A stretch of 64,000 nt of DNA. It comes from Buxus sempervirens (lineage: Eukaryota; Streptophyta; Magnoliopsida; Buxales; Buxaceae). Where the stretch lies: contig OX387183.1 in NCBI GenBank assembly GCA_947561395.2, positions 11,087,402 through 11,151,401 of the forward strand, read 5' to 3'. Shown piece after piece: positions 21,615-31,817 of the stretch (positions are counted from its first letter, which is position 1; the number at the start of each line of letters is the position of its first letter). The notes below the pieces were generated by a model, which was given only the letters and a program-made list of their open reading frames with translations, made no database searches and was not told where the DNA came from. A program made the translations under genes and the position numbers.

Positions 21615-22263
21615 ATTTTTAAAAACATGCTTTGAGAAGTTAAATGTTATGAAACGTGCAACTTTTCCTATGTAATTGCGTTCCAGTCCGAAATCACTGT
21701 AGCTTGATTAATTGCAAATTTTGCGATTAATCGACAAAATATTCAATTACACCAATCGAGCAATCAATATTGAGATTTGTCAATTAATCGAGTAGTATTT
21801 TCGATTAATCGAAAAATCACGACGATTATCGAAGATTCACGATGAACTAATGTGTATCCGTGGATTATTAAACTTGTATCTTTCTAAGATGTAATTTGTA
21901 TCCTACAATGATCATGTTTTCCATGATGGTCAACCTAATATTGTATGTATCCCACGAAGATCATACTTATATCCGTCGATGATTCGTCTGATATCCTTCA
22001 AGATCTAACATGTATACTTCTATAATTTGAAATATCCTTCAAGATCTAACATGTATCCTTCTATGATTTGAAATGTCGATTAATCGGAATCTTAAATCAT
22101 TGTTTTGCGATTAATCGAAAGATATTCGATCGATCAAAATTCATGGACGCATGATAAGCGCACGATTAAAGCTTGATTCAACGTTCGTACGTTCATTCGA
22201 TTTTGATTAATCGTACGTTTGTACGATTAATCGAAGGGAAATTTTTTAACTTTGAAAAGTGTT

Positions 22264-23580
22264 AAGCCCCGATTGGTTCAATGAATTGGAATTAAGAATT
22301 ATAATTCCAATTCTAATTCATCAAGAATTGATTAGAATTGGAATTGAGTAAAATTAAAATTATTGTGATTGGATGGCAAGAGAATTGAAATTTGGAATTA
22401 CAATTCCATAAAGGATATATTTAAAATCCAATTCCATTGATTGGATGAACTTATGAAGAATTGATTTGTATCATTTCCATGTTAATAATAAGAACACAAG
22501 TGATTGATTATCATGACTTATCAATTCTATATTTTAAAAACTAATAATAATATAAACTTTATCACTAAAATTAAAAGAACAATGTATTTGTCGGCATTAT
22601 TAATATTCATAAACTACAAAAGTGTGTTTCTTAGCATGGATAATGCCACCCATCTCTTATGGATAAACTTCCTTTGTACGATTAGACTTTTCAAAATTGT
22701 TGAAGAACATGGATGCATGAAAGTCTCAGCACTTTGGCTGAAACTTTCAATATGAAGGTGTTCCTTGAAACCATCTAGGTTTCTAAAAGTTTTGGATGAT
22801 GAACATAGCTTAGGTACATATCTAACAATAACCCCATGCCAAACCCATGAAAACAAATTAATTAAACCCATCAAGCTAATTAATCATTTATGGGAAGGTT
22901 CTGATTAGTTATCTTAGCTTTTCTAATAATCCATTCTCCGCAACCAAAATCAAAACAACATTACTGGGTTTTAATAATATTTTTGTCTTAATCAAGTCCT
23001 CCATGTGAGACCAGAGGATTATGATAAGCTTGATAGGTCAATGCAAGTGGAAACTTGTGATCACATTTAAGATATAAAATATTACAACAAGGATAATAAT
23101 GCATGTCAGTATGATCTCAACACGAATGGGATATTCCTCTTTGAAACTCTGGTTCCGTTGTATAATTAACTATATATTATTCATCACCAATTCACCATCA
23201 TGCAATATTGAAGAAATTAAGAGTGAAAAGTGGTTGAATAGAATTGAAATCCGTGTCGTGTTAGATGGGGTGGTTGAGTTGCTGTTGTGATTTTCTCTAA
23301 CTTGGTTAGTTATGTATTGTGCAACATTTGACTTCTTGTACATATAACGATAATAAAGATTGGACTTCCTGTACATAAAACGATAATAAAGATCGGTTCA
23401 TGGTTGTGTGGGGTTTGTTTTTTATGATTTCTGTTGAGCTTACTGTATGTATAGTTTATATATTTAGTTACGTTTAGTTGGGTATTCTAAGAACGGAATC
23501 ATGGGTTCTTATAGGAGTTGCGGAAGAGAGAGAAAAGGGGAGAGAGGAAATGGAAGAGAGAAATCGGGGGAGAGAGAAAC

Positions 23581-23658
<78 letters not shown>

Positions 23659-23951
23659 ACGTATCAGTCTCTGCACTAACGAAGAAGAGGAGAACGAGAT
23701 TTGGTAGCTTCGCAACACCAGCGAGGAAGAGGAGAACGACATTTGGTAGCTTCTTTATCAGGCTTCTATCGTGCTTCTAATTCTCTATCTTGTATCCCCG
23801 ATTTTTCTCGATATAGTAGGGAATTAGGCAACTTAAAAAATAGCCTATAAAGCTAATTCTTTTCAATTCAAATTCCAAATGCCAAATGTTTAACCAATCA
23901 TAAGAATTGGAATTGGGAATTACCCCAATTCCGTGAACCAATTGGGCCCCT
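22264..23951. mobile_element. Nested MITE-like element
   Basis: The left end reads GCCCCGATTGGTTCAATGAA. The right end, reverse-complemented, reads GGGGCCCAATTGGTTCACGG, and both continue as GAATTGG with AATTCCAATT-rich subterminal sequence. The right end abuts the outer element's repeat directly, showing insertion into it. The GGGCC-NNN-TTGGTT start resembles PIF/Harbinger MITEs, but no clean TTA duplication is seen. It contains the GA microsatellite and no gene. Confidence 0.6.
23584..23654 (+). repeat. (GA)n microsatellite
   Basis: About 34 uninterrupted GA repeats. The Arg/Glu and Ser/Leu open frames across it are artefacts. Confidence 0.95.
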
Positions 23952-24078
23952 ACAGTAATTTCGATTAATCGTAAATATGCGATTAATTGAGCCACAATGA
24001 TTTCGGATTGAAACTCAATTACACATGAAAAGTTGCACGTTTTTTAACATTAGACTTTTTTAAAGCATATTTTTGTAA

Positions 24079-24359
24079 ATTTCAAAGCAACTGCTTGGCC
24101 AGCTTAGGATAGGCTTGCTTGATCGGATATGTGAACAGCATATATGATCACAGTAGCAGCTACCTCTTCCTAAGAGGAGAAAGAAGGCGGACCCTTTGGT
24201 TCGCTTCTGACTGTCTTGCCCAAAATGACTCTAACTACTTGGGAAAAGGCGATCCTCACAATAATTTTACTATTAAAGACCCATGATAAAATTCATGGCG
24301 TGCTTGGTTGTGCCGTGCCCGGGCTCGCAGGGCCACTTAGCAACCCTAACGTGCCCCAC
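24079..24359. other. Spacer upstream of BAHD copy 2
   Basis: No gene or clear repeat is seen in this interval. Confidence 0.4.
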
Positions 24360-25156
24360 TCTAGTTTCAAAAAAATCTTTTTTTATTAGCGCATCCCACA
24401 TTCCACCTTCCCGTGTCCCCTGCCCCTGCCCCTCACCTCAAAGGCCCTGCTTTCTCTCTCGATGCACCCACTGATTATAGAGTCGTGAAGTCTCATTCCA
24501 CCATTACGATAATTCTCTTAAGACTTAAGAGCCATAGGAAGTTAGAACTCAATATTTCCATTATCCAAGGAAGCAAGAAGAAGATGGAAGTTGAAATCAT
24601 CTCAAGAGAGACCATCAAACCATCTTCTCCAACTCCTCTTCACCTTAGAGCCTTAAAACTTTCCCTTGGTGATCAGATCGTTCCTCCAGTTTATGTTCCC
24701 ATCGTTTTGTTTTACAATACCAAAAACAATGAAGGAATAACTGGAACCGCCAAAAGGGCAGAGCAGCTTAGGAAATCCTTATCGGATGCCTTGACCATAT
24801 ACTACCCACTTGCAGGAAGGACCAAAGATGGCTTCACCATCGACTGTAACGATGAGGGGGTTGACTTTTTGGAAGCGCAAGTCAACTGTGAGCTCTCAGA
24901 AGTTTTAACGGGACCTGAATTGGAGGTAATCAAGCGTTTTATTCCAAGTGATTATCCAATCTTTGGACCAGATAACGTAGTTCAATTAGCCGTTCAAGTA
25001 AACCACTTTGACTGTGGAGGACTTGCAATTGGTATGAGCCTTTTACACAAGATTATTGATGCATCATCGTTGACGGCGTTTGTTAATTATTGGGCCTCCA
25101 TCACTCGTGGTTCTACTGAGGCTGCGTGTCCCATCTTCACAACAAAAATTCACACT

Positions 25157-25185
25157 TTTACCGGCGGACTATGACCGCCGGTAAA
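25157..25185. repeat. CACTA subterminal hairpin
   Basis: TTTACCGGCGG and its exact reverse complement are separated by 7 bp, 20 bp inside the left terminus. A related sequence (TTTACCGGCGGTAAAG) occurs alone near 58038, probably an old end fragment of the same family. Confidence 0.75.
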
Positions 25186-27542
25186 GCTTCAAAGACGCCA
25201 CTAAAAGGCACTAGCACCGACAGTAGTCCTTCGGAAAAGGTCCCGTCGCTGAATCTTTTAGCGGCGGTCTTTTCATGTTTTAGCGGCGGCGGTTTAAGAC
25301 CGCTGCACAATGTTTCATTTTTTTAAAAAAAAATAATTTTTAACAGCGCTCCCCCTCATTCCAGCTTCCCGCGTCCCATGCCCCTGCCCCCTGCCCGCTG
25401 CCCGCTACCCTACCCCCTGCCCCTTGCCCCTTGCCCCTGCCCATTCCCCCAACCACCCTCATCTCTCCACGCACCCACTTACCTTGCGAATTAAAAAAAA
25501 ATATGGCACATATATCTAAAAAAAGTGCTTCCATACCAAAAAAAAATATATATCTAGAAAAGTGCTTGACAAAATGCTTATTTAAAAGGTCTTGTTACAA
25601 AGCATTATAAAAAAAACACAACAGTTAAAAATTTAAAAGGTCCAATGAGAGAGGCCTGAGAGAAAATTTCAACCATACTCTTGTTAACCTTGGCTGGGAT
25701 ATTAAGTACCTGAAAGAGGATTAAGCACCTGAAAGAGGATAAATAAGGAAGAACAATCAGATAAAGGCATTAATAGAAGGTTGATACAAGGTGTGAAAAA
25801 CATGAAAGAAAGAGATCTGAGAAGGGTAAGTCTTGTGTTTCCAGGTGGGGAAAAAGTCCAATGCGGCTAGGGCAGCAACCTGTGACGCAAAAATGGTGGT
25901 TCTTATCCAAAAGCCTAGCTGGAAGCGTTTATGATTGAAACAACAAAAAAAGAATATGAGTTTAGGTGCACCTATTCTTGATATCAGCTTCCCTGCGTAG
26001 TATTGGGATATCAACAGTAGTCAGGTCAATTGCTTTAAATCTTGCCCCTTAAGCTCTTCTCACAATCTGTGCAACTATATTTCTGTCTTTATATACCTGA
26101 ATGAAAAGGCAAAGAACTTATTGAGCATTCAGAAAGTACAAAGCATTGAATAAAGATGTCCAGTCAATTTGAGATTCCATCAAGTACCAAACAGAATCAG
26201 AGAATGGAGTTCATCAAATCTGGGGAAAATTTTTTCATCCTAAACATTTCTCCAAACATGCAATAGGAAAGATCTCAAGGGGACAAGAGGGGCTTCCATA
26301 ATTCGTGCTTAAGTTATATACCTGAAAACATAAAGCAAGACACTAAATGCAAGGAAAACATAATGCAGAACAAATGAATCAGCATGTCATTAAGACCTCT
26401 GCTAAATGATATAATCCTTCAAACTTGTTTCATTCTGAAAAAAAAAATTTTAAAGAATATCCTCAAGCATGTTAAGAAGACATCAGCACAGCACAATGCA
26501 GTAACACATAACATTTGTGTCCATTTACAAAAGATCTAAAGATTCAAATTGTATTGTGGCAGCCAACAGTTCCTTGTTCCTTACTCCCAATAACTACACT
26601 GGATCAAACCTAGCAAGCTGCCCAAAAATTTAGCATGTTAACACTCGTGTTATCCTAATATCACCAACTTTCTCCCAGAAAAAACATTAGATAACTAACA
26701 AAGATACAATAGACCCCATGAAGACATCTAGAAAGTTTAACAGTTTTATTGTCTGAAACAAACTAGATTAGAAAGTCCTTGCTTCTATAATTAGAAAACA
26801 AAAAGCAAAGAACTTCTAAAAGAGTTCGGGAATCCTAAATTGCAACAGCTGAATTTCAATTAATATGGAAAAAGTCTATAAAATGATTAACTCACCATAA
26901 TTAAGAAATAGTGTTGAAACTCGCGCTTCTCCAACTTGTTCTTGTTCTCCCCAATCCAACTTATTATGCCCTACATGTTTTAGCATTCGGTTTTTAACAG
27001 CAGCATATGGTATAATAAGAACTCAAATAAGTTTAGAAACTACTGCAATGTCCATCATTTCTTTATTTGTATGTTATGAACCTTTATTAGTAAGATAATT
27101 TAACATAGCCATCATTAACCTATATTAGCTAGGATGATTTTCTTTAAATTTTTCCTGTAATTTTCTCCTTTCTTGATCATCAAAACAAGAAGAAGAAAAA
27201 GAAGTACGAACTAATGAATGAATAAAAGCAGATCCCCTTATAGGTAGTCCCAGGTTCATGAGATAATTAAGCTAGAACTAAGATGCAACAATTAATCAAG
27301 AAGAACAACAAAAAAATGAAGTAATTTTTTAACATGACAAAGATACTGAATCATGTTTTTGATTCCAGCATCCATGATTTCTCAAGATAAGGAGCTGAAA
27401 ATAAGTATCCATGACTCAAAAGAGACTCCCATATTATTGAATAGAAAAACCTCCAGAGAAAAACCCTAATTTATCCATGTCATGAATAACAGAAACCATT
27501 AGTAGGTCAAGAGATAGGAGTCACAAGGACGAATTTATTTAC

Positions 27543-27645
27543 CTTGAAACATGCTCCCAAGTGAAGTCCGGAAACCAATTCTCCATGTTAGATTTGATCC
27601 TCAACAGCGCATGGACTTCATCATTAGACCACGGATCCATGGAGT
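27543..27645 (-). pseudogene. Captured trihelix (GT-2-like) factor exon
   Basis: The minus strand has an acceptor (CCTTTCAG before 27645), a frame from ATG 27640 reading MDPWSNDEVHALLRIKSNME then NWFPDFTWEHVSR, and a donor (GTAAAT after 27543). The WSNDEVHALLRI...WEHVSR pattern is the first half of a trihelix DNA-binding domain as in GT-2/GTL-type factors. The following exon was not found. It lies inside CACTA element A, so it is read as a captured host-gene fragment rather than a functional gene. Confidence 0.65.
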
Positions 27646-28169
27646 CTGAAAGGGATCTCAGTTTAGCTTAACGAAATTAGTTATGAAAAATTATAGAAAT
27701 CAGAACTAAAAATTCGAAAACAGATCTAAATCATTGGATAAGATGAACTTAGAGAAGAGATTTAGAAAATTACCTCATATGAAAAAAAATCTGTTTAAGA
27801 AATCGAAACTCTATAAATGTACATTGAGAAAAGAGATGATTATAGTTGTAAATCTTCAGTATATGGACTCACGAAGCAGCTGACAGGCGAGCAAAAACCA
27901 ATCGATAGCCATCGTTTGAGAAATCGCAAGTTGCAGGAATCAATTTATCAGCCAGATCTGGACCGAATTTTTTCTTTTTTGTGATCTTCTGCACCAAAAG
28001 AGATCAGCATGGAAATATATCTGCCCTGAACAAATTGTATGACCATCGAAGCTCTCTGATCTAGGATTTCGCAACAGAGGGAACAGAGAATGGAGAAAGA
28101 CAGAGAGAGAGAGATAGAGGAGACATGGAAGAGAGAGAGAGAGAGAGAGTGATCGAGATAGAGGAGACA

Positions 28170-29070
28170 GAAGAAAACTAAAAAAACGATGGAATGAGAA
28201 ATCTCACCCACACAAATGATGTGGTAGTTTGCTTTATTTATAGTAAAAGTGGAGCATCCATTTACATGGTAATGTATTCAAACAAGGCAAGGATCAAGGA
28301 ATACATCCAATAGTACTAAAAATTAGGAGAAAAATCAGCAAGGTGATTAGCTAAAATCATGCAGAATATCCAATAGGATCTGATCTGTTAATATCCCCCC
28401 GCAAACTATGCACGGTAGTGAGGCAAAGTTTGTGTTGCAGTTGCTCCAAATCAGCCTGAGTTTGTGGCTTTGAGAAGACATGGTAGTGAGGCAAAGTTTG
28501 TGTTGTAGTTGCTCCAAATCAGCCTGAGTTTGTGGCTTTGAGAAGACATGGTAGTGAGGCAAAGTTTGTGTTGTAGTTGCTCCAAATCAGCCTGAGTTTG
28601 TGGCTTTGAGAAGACATGGTAGTGAGTGTATGTTGGAGCATTCGAACCCTCTGAAACTGGAAATACAGCAGCAGGAGCAGGAACATCACCATATAGATAG
28701 GCAACAAGCTCTTGGCTTTTGACTAAGACAAGAACCTGGTTACGCCAGAGAAGATAATGGAATGTGACAAAATTGCCAACATTCAGTGCAGCGGAAGACA
28801 TAGTTGCTCAGAGGAAAAGCCCCTCCTCACATGGCTCCGATACCAAGAAGAAAACTAAAAAAACGATGGAATGAGAAATCTTACCCACACAAATGATGTG
28901 GTAGTTTGCTTTATTTATAGTAAAAGTGGAGCATCCATTTACATGGTAATGTATTCAAACAAGGCAAGGATCAAGGAATACATCCAATAGTACTAAAAAT
29001 TAGGAGAAAAATCAGCAAGGTGATTAGCTAAAATCATGCAGAATATCCAATAGGATCTGATCTGTTAATA
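28170..29070 (-). mobile_element. Mini LTR retrotransposon (TRIM-like, Copia-derived)
   Basis: Two 224 bp direct repeats (28170-28393 and 28847-29070) differ at one visible base. On minus the 5' LTR is followed at once by TTGGTATCGGAGCC, close to the initiator-tRNA-Met primer site, and the 3' LTR is preceded by a GCGGGGGGA polypurine tract. GAGACA flanks both sides (28164-28169, 29071-29076) as target duplication. The LTRs start TATTAACAG rather than TG. The ~450 bp interior encodes only a Copia Gag N-terminal remnant (HYLLWRNQVLVLVKSQELV), degraded by 68 bp repeats. Near-identical LTRs imply a recent insertion. Confidence 0.88.
28411..28624. repeat. 68 bp tandem repeat in the mini LTR element
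   Basis: The CA(T/C)GGTAGTGAGGC start recurs at 28411, 28479, 28547 and 28615, exactly 68 bp apart; the last copy is partial. The repeat sits in the decayed Gag remnant. Confidence 0.92.
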
Positions 29071-30041
29071 GAGACATGGTAGAGAGACACCGAGAGAGAA
29101 GGAGAGAGAGTCGCCAGGGAAAGAATAGAGATGAAGAGAGACAGATAGAATGGAGGATGGAGGGAGGGAAGTGAAAAAATAGATTTTAGCGGCAGTCGTT
29201 TAAGGACCGCTGCAAGAAGCCCAATAACGTCCGCCACTAAATCACTTAATTTTTGTAGTGCTTCATACAAGATTCTCTCTTCCCATCAAGAGATTTGTCA
29301 GGATTCATGACAAATATTGTTCCATTCAAAATAGTGTTCGCTTCAAGTATAAGAACAAGAAGGTTTGTATTTGATGGCCCAAACATAGCAGCGCTAAAGG
29401 CGAAGCTGGCCGATAACGGCTATTTGAGTGCTGTGAAGCAACCCAGTCGAGTTAAAGTGGTGTCATCATTGATCTGGCAACGTATAATAGCTGCATCTCG
29501 AGCAAAACTAGGTTCGAAAAAGCTTGTTTTCATGGCGAATCATGCAATCAACATGCGGAGGAAGATGGTTCCACCATTGCCGGAAACTTCTATCGGGAAC
29601 CTCATCTGGCCCGCGATTGTATCATCAAAGAATGAGGGGGAGATTGAGTTGGGTGACTTGGTGGTTCAGCTGAGTGAAGCTATTCAGGAAGTTGATGGGC
29701 GACTGAAAGAACTTCGAGGTGATGATGTGGCCTTGAGGATTTTTGAAGGCATGAAAGAGTTGGACAATTTGTTTTCTGCAGATGAAGTGGCTTCCTATAC
29801 CTTCACTAGTTGGTGTAGGTTCCCTCTGTATGAAGCTGATTTTGGGTGGGGAAAGCCTACATGGGTGACTGAGCTTATATCAGCAGCTCCGGGTCTGAGC
29901 AATGTTGTTGTGATGATGGATACCAGATTGGGAGATGGGATACAAGCTTGGATCACCTTGGATGAACAAATCATGGCAACGTTTGAAAATGACGAGGAGC
30001 TCCTTAGGTTTGCTTCGTCCAATCCCAGTGCTTTAGACTAG

Positions 30042-30821
30042 CAAGGTTCCTACACCACTTAGGAATCTTGCTTTAGACTAGCAAGATTCCTAATTACATT
30101 TGAATGGTATAAATGTAATAGTGGATGAAATCGTCTATGCGTAGATAGTACCGCTTCCTTGAAATGCTTCCACGTGGAGTATCCCACGGCTTTTGTTTTT
30201 TCATTGTGAAAATTTCTTTTCAATCCATATAACAGAGGCCGGAATATATTAAGCGGAAGAACTTATCGCCGGAGTTACTGGTAATAATTATATTTTACTG
30301 GCGGGTACCGCTTATTTTGAAGTGTGGACTCAACAGAATGTGCAGTTCAAAAACTCCACTACAACTTCAAAGTGCAAAAGCATGAGTTTGTAGAGAAAAA
30401 TGTTATTCACTGCGCACAAGATGCCATTGCAAATCTAGTTTTATTGAAGAGTATTCTTTGAAAAGTGAAAAAAATTATTAACTTACACTTATTTAGGTAT
30501 ATCATAACATGGCATTATAAGTTTTTTTTTTCTTAAAAGAAAAAAAAATAATGTGCTTAGGTCGTATCAAAGGAGAAACATGAACCTTCCAACGTTTCAC
30601 TTTCAAGTTAGATTATATTATGGACAGATAATATAGAAAATAAAAAAAATATAGATCGTGATACGTTTTCATTTTCTATTACCTTTTGTTTTTTGGATAG
30701 GTGTGGACCTATAATAGGCTGCATTTGATATAGTCAATATAAATTAATTGTTCGATTTAGACAAAATGTTACATGTCCCTTCCGTGCTGGACGCGTTGGA
30801 AGATCATGAAAGGGTTATCAA
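30042..30821. other. 3' flank of BAHD copy 2
   Basis: It includes a duplicated GACTAGCAAG 3' segment right after the stop. The stretch around 30560-30650 is a diverged relative of the tandem repeat at 31250-31817 (similar TTTCACTTTCAAGTTAGATT and GATAATAT words). No gene. Confidence 0.45.
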
Positions 30822-31199
30822 TAGAGCCGGAAAAATGCGACCCGACAGGTCAACCCGATTATAAACGGGTTGGGTTGACCCGTTTATTAATTGGGTTGGG
30901 GTTTCCCCAACCCAACGGATAACCTGATTTTTTTAAAAAATTAAAAGGTGACAAAAGTATCCGACCCGAACCCGGTACAGCCCGATCCAATTAACCTCCA
31001 AACCCTATTTTAATCATATTTTTTTAAAAATAAAAAATAAAAAAAAATAAATGGGTTGGTAGGTTAAACATGTTTATTGGCGAGTTGGGGGTTTTCCAAC
31101 CCGCCTTAATTTAGTCCAACCCGAACCCGACTCGATTAACCTCCAACCCCATTATGACCCGACCCGAACCCGACACAACTCGACCCGTTGCCAGCTCTA
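30822..31199. mobile_element. hAT-type MITE
   Basis: 378 bp. Ends are TAGAGCCGGAAAAATGCG and, reverse-complemented on the right, TAGAGCTGGCAACGGGTCG. The interior is made of GGGTTGGGTT/AACCCGACCCG blocks typical of a widespread plant hAT MITE. The 8 bp duplication GTTATCAA (30814-30821) versus GTTATCAC (31200-31207) matches 7 of 8. Confidence 0.85.
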
Positions 31200-31249
31200 G
31201 TTATCACAAACTTAAGAAAGGCTCGGATGCCTGGTCGTTGGGCGGCGTT

Positions 31250-31399
31250 TTATATATATATATATATATAATTTAATAGATAACACTATAAAATAAAGCT
31301 TTCAATCAATAATTCAAAGCTTGTGCCGTGTCAAAGAAGAAATAGGGTGCTTTCACAATTTCACTTTTATATTATGTTAGGCATAGATAATATGAATAA

Positions 31400-31452
<53 letters not shown>

Positions 31453-31582
31453 AATTTAATAGATAACACTATAAAATAAAGCTTTCAATCAATAATTCAA
31501 AGCTTGTGCCGTGTCAAAGAAGAAATAGGGTGCTTTCACAATTTCACTTTTATATTATGTTAGGCATAGATAATATGAATAA

Positions 31583-31671
<89 letters not shown>

Positions 31672-31817
31672 AATTTAATAGATAACACTATAAAATAAAG
31701 CTTTCAATCAATAATTCAAAGCTTGTGCCGTGTCAAAGAAGAAATAGGGTGCTTTCACAATTTCACTTTTATATTATGTTAGGCATAGATAATATGAATA
31801 AAATAATAATAATAATA
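31250..31817. repeat. Three AT-rich tandem copies with (TA)n tracts
   Basis: A ~135 bp block (AGATAACACTATAAAATAAA ... GGCATAGATAATATGAAT) occurs three times, near 31276, 31462 and 31680. Copies are separated by (TA)n tracts that lengthen from copy to copy (about 31250-31270, 31404-31447, 31588-31667). The blocks look almost identical. Confidence 0.9.

Larger units (their letters stand above)
21615..24078. mobile_element. Inverted-repeat element with ATTAATCG subrepeats
   Basis: About 120 bp at 21615-21735 matches the reverse complement of about 23957-24078 (shared ACGTGCAACTTTTC, TCCGAAATCA, GCGATTAATCG-like blocks). Inside the left end lie many ATTAATCG words (to about 22230), an AACGTTCGTACGTT at 22180-22193 and a ~41 bp direct repeat near 21991 and 22032. 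No coding capacity is seen and target duplications are not resolved. The motifs recall the arrays around the Mutator-like transposase, so it may be a non-autonomous relative. A second element is nested inside. Confidence 0.65.
25138..29260. mobile_element. CACTA element A (4.1 kb, non-autonomous)
   Basis: The left end is CACAACAAAAATT and the right end, reverse-complemented, is CACTACAAAAATT. The 3 bp target duplication CTT is at 25135-25137 and 29261-29263, and the intact paralogue supplies the empty site. Subterminal sequences have CCGCCGGTAAAG-like and GACCGCTGC-like dyads (perfect 11 bp inverted repeat at 25157-25167/25175-25185). No transposase is visible, so it depends on one elsewhere. 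It carries a trihelix-factor exon (27543-27645) and a nested mini LTR element (28170-29070). Other contents (25500-27500) are AT-rich and unassigned. Confidence 0.92.
24584..30041 (+). pseudogene. BAHD acyltransferase copy 2, split by a CACTA element
   Basis: Close paralogue of 19944-21278. Codons run from ATG 24584 (MEVEIISRETIKPSSP) to 25137, stop at a 4.1 kb CACTA insertion, and resume in the matching codon after the 3 bp target duplication at 29261-29263, ending at 30041. The HKIID motif is in the 5' part and DFGWG (EADFGWGKPTW) in the 3' part. Apart from the insertion I see no stop or frameshift, so loss of function looks recent. Unless the element is spliced out or excises, only a truncated product is expected, lacking the second half of the fold. 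The 5' flank shares the CACTA-like promoter fragment with copy 1. Confidence 0.9.

Noticed and set aside
23478..23780. Arg/Glu-repeat and Ser/Leu-repeat proteins
   Set aside because: Translations of a GA microsatellite. The same applies to the GA tract at 45516-45576.
28411..28624. 68 bp repeats as a CRISPR or gene repeat
   Set aside because: They are contiguous with no spacers and lie within a mini LTR element interior.
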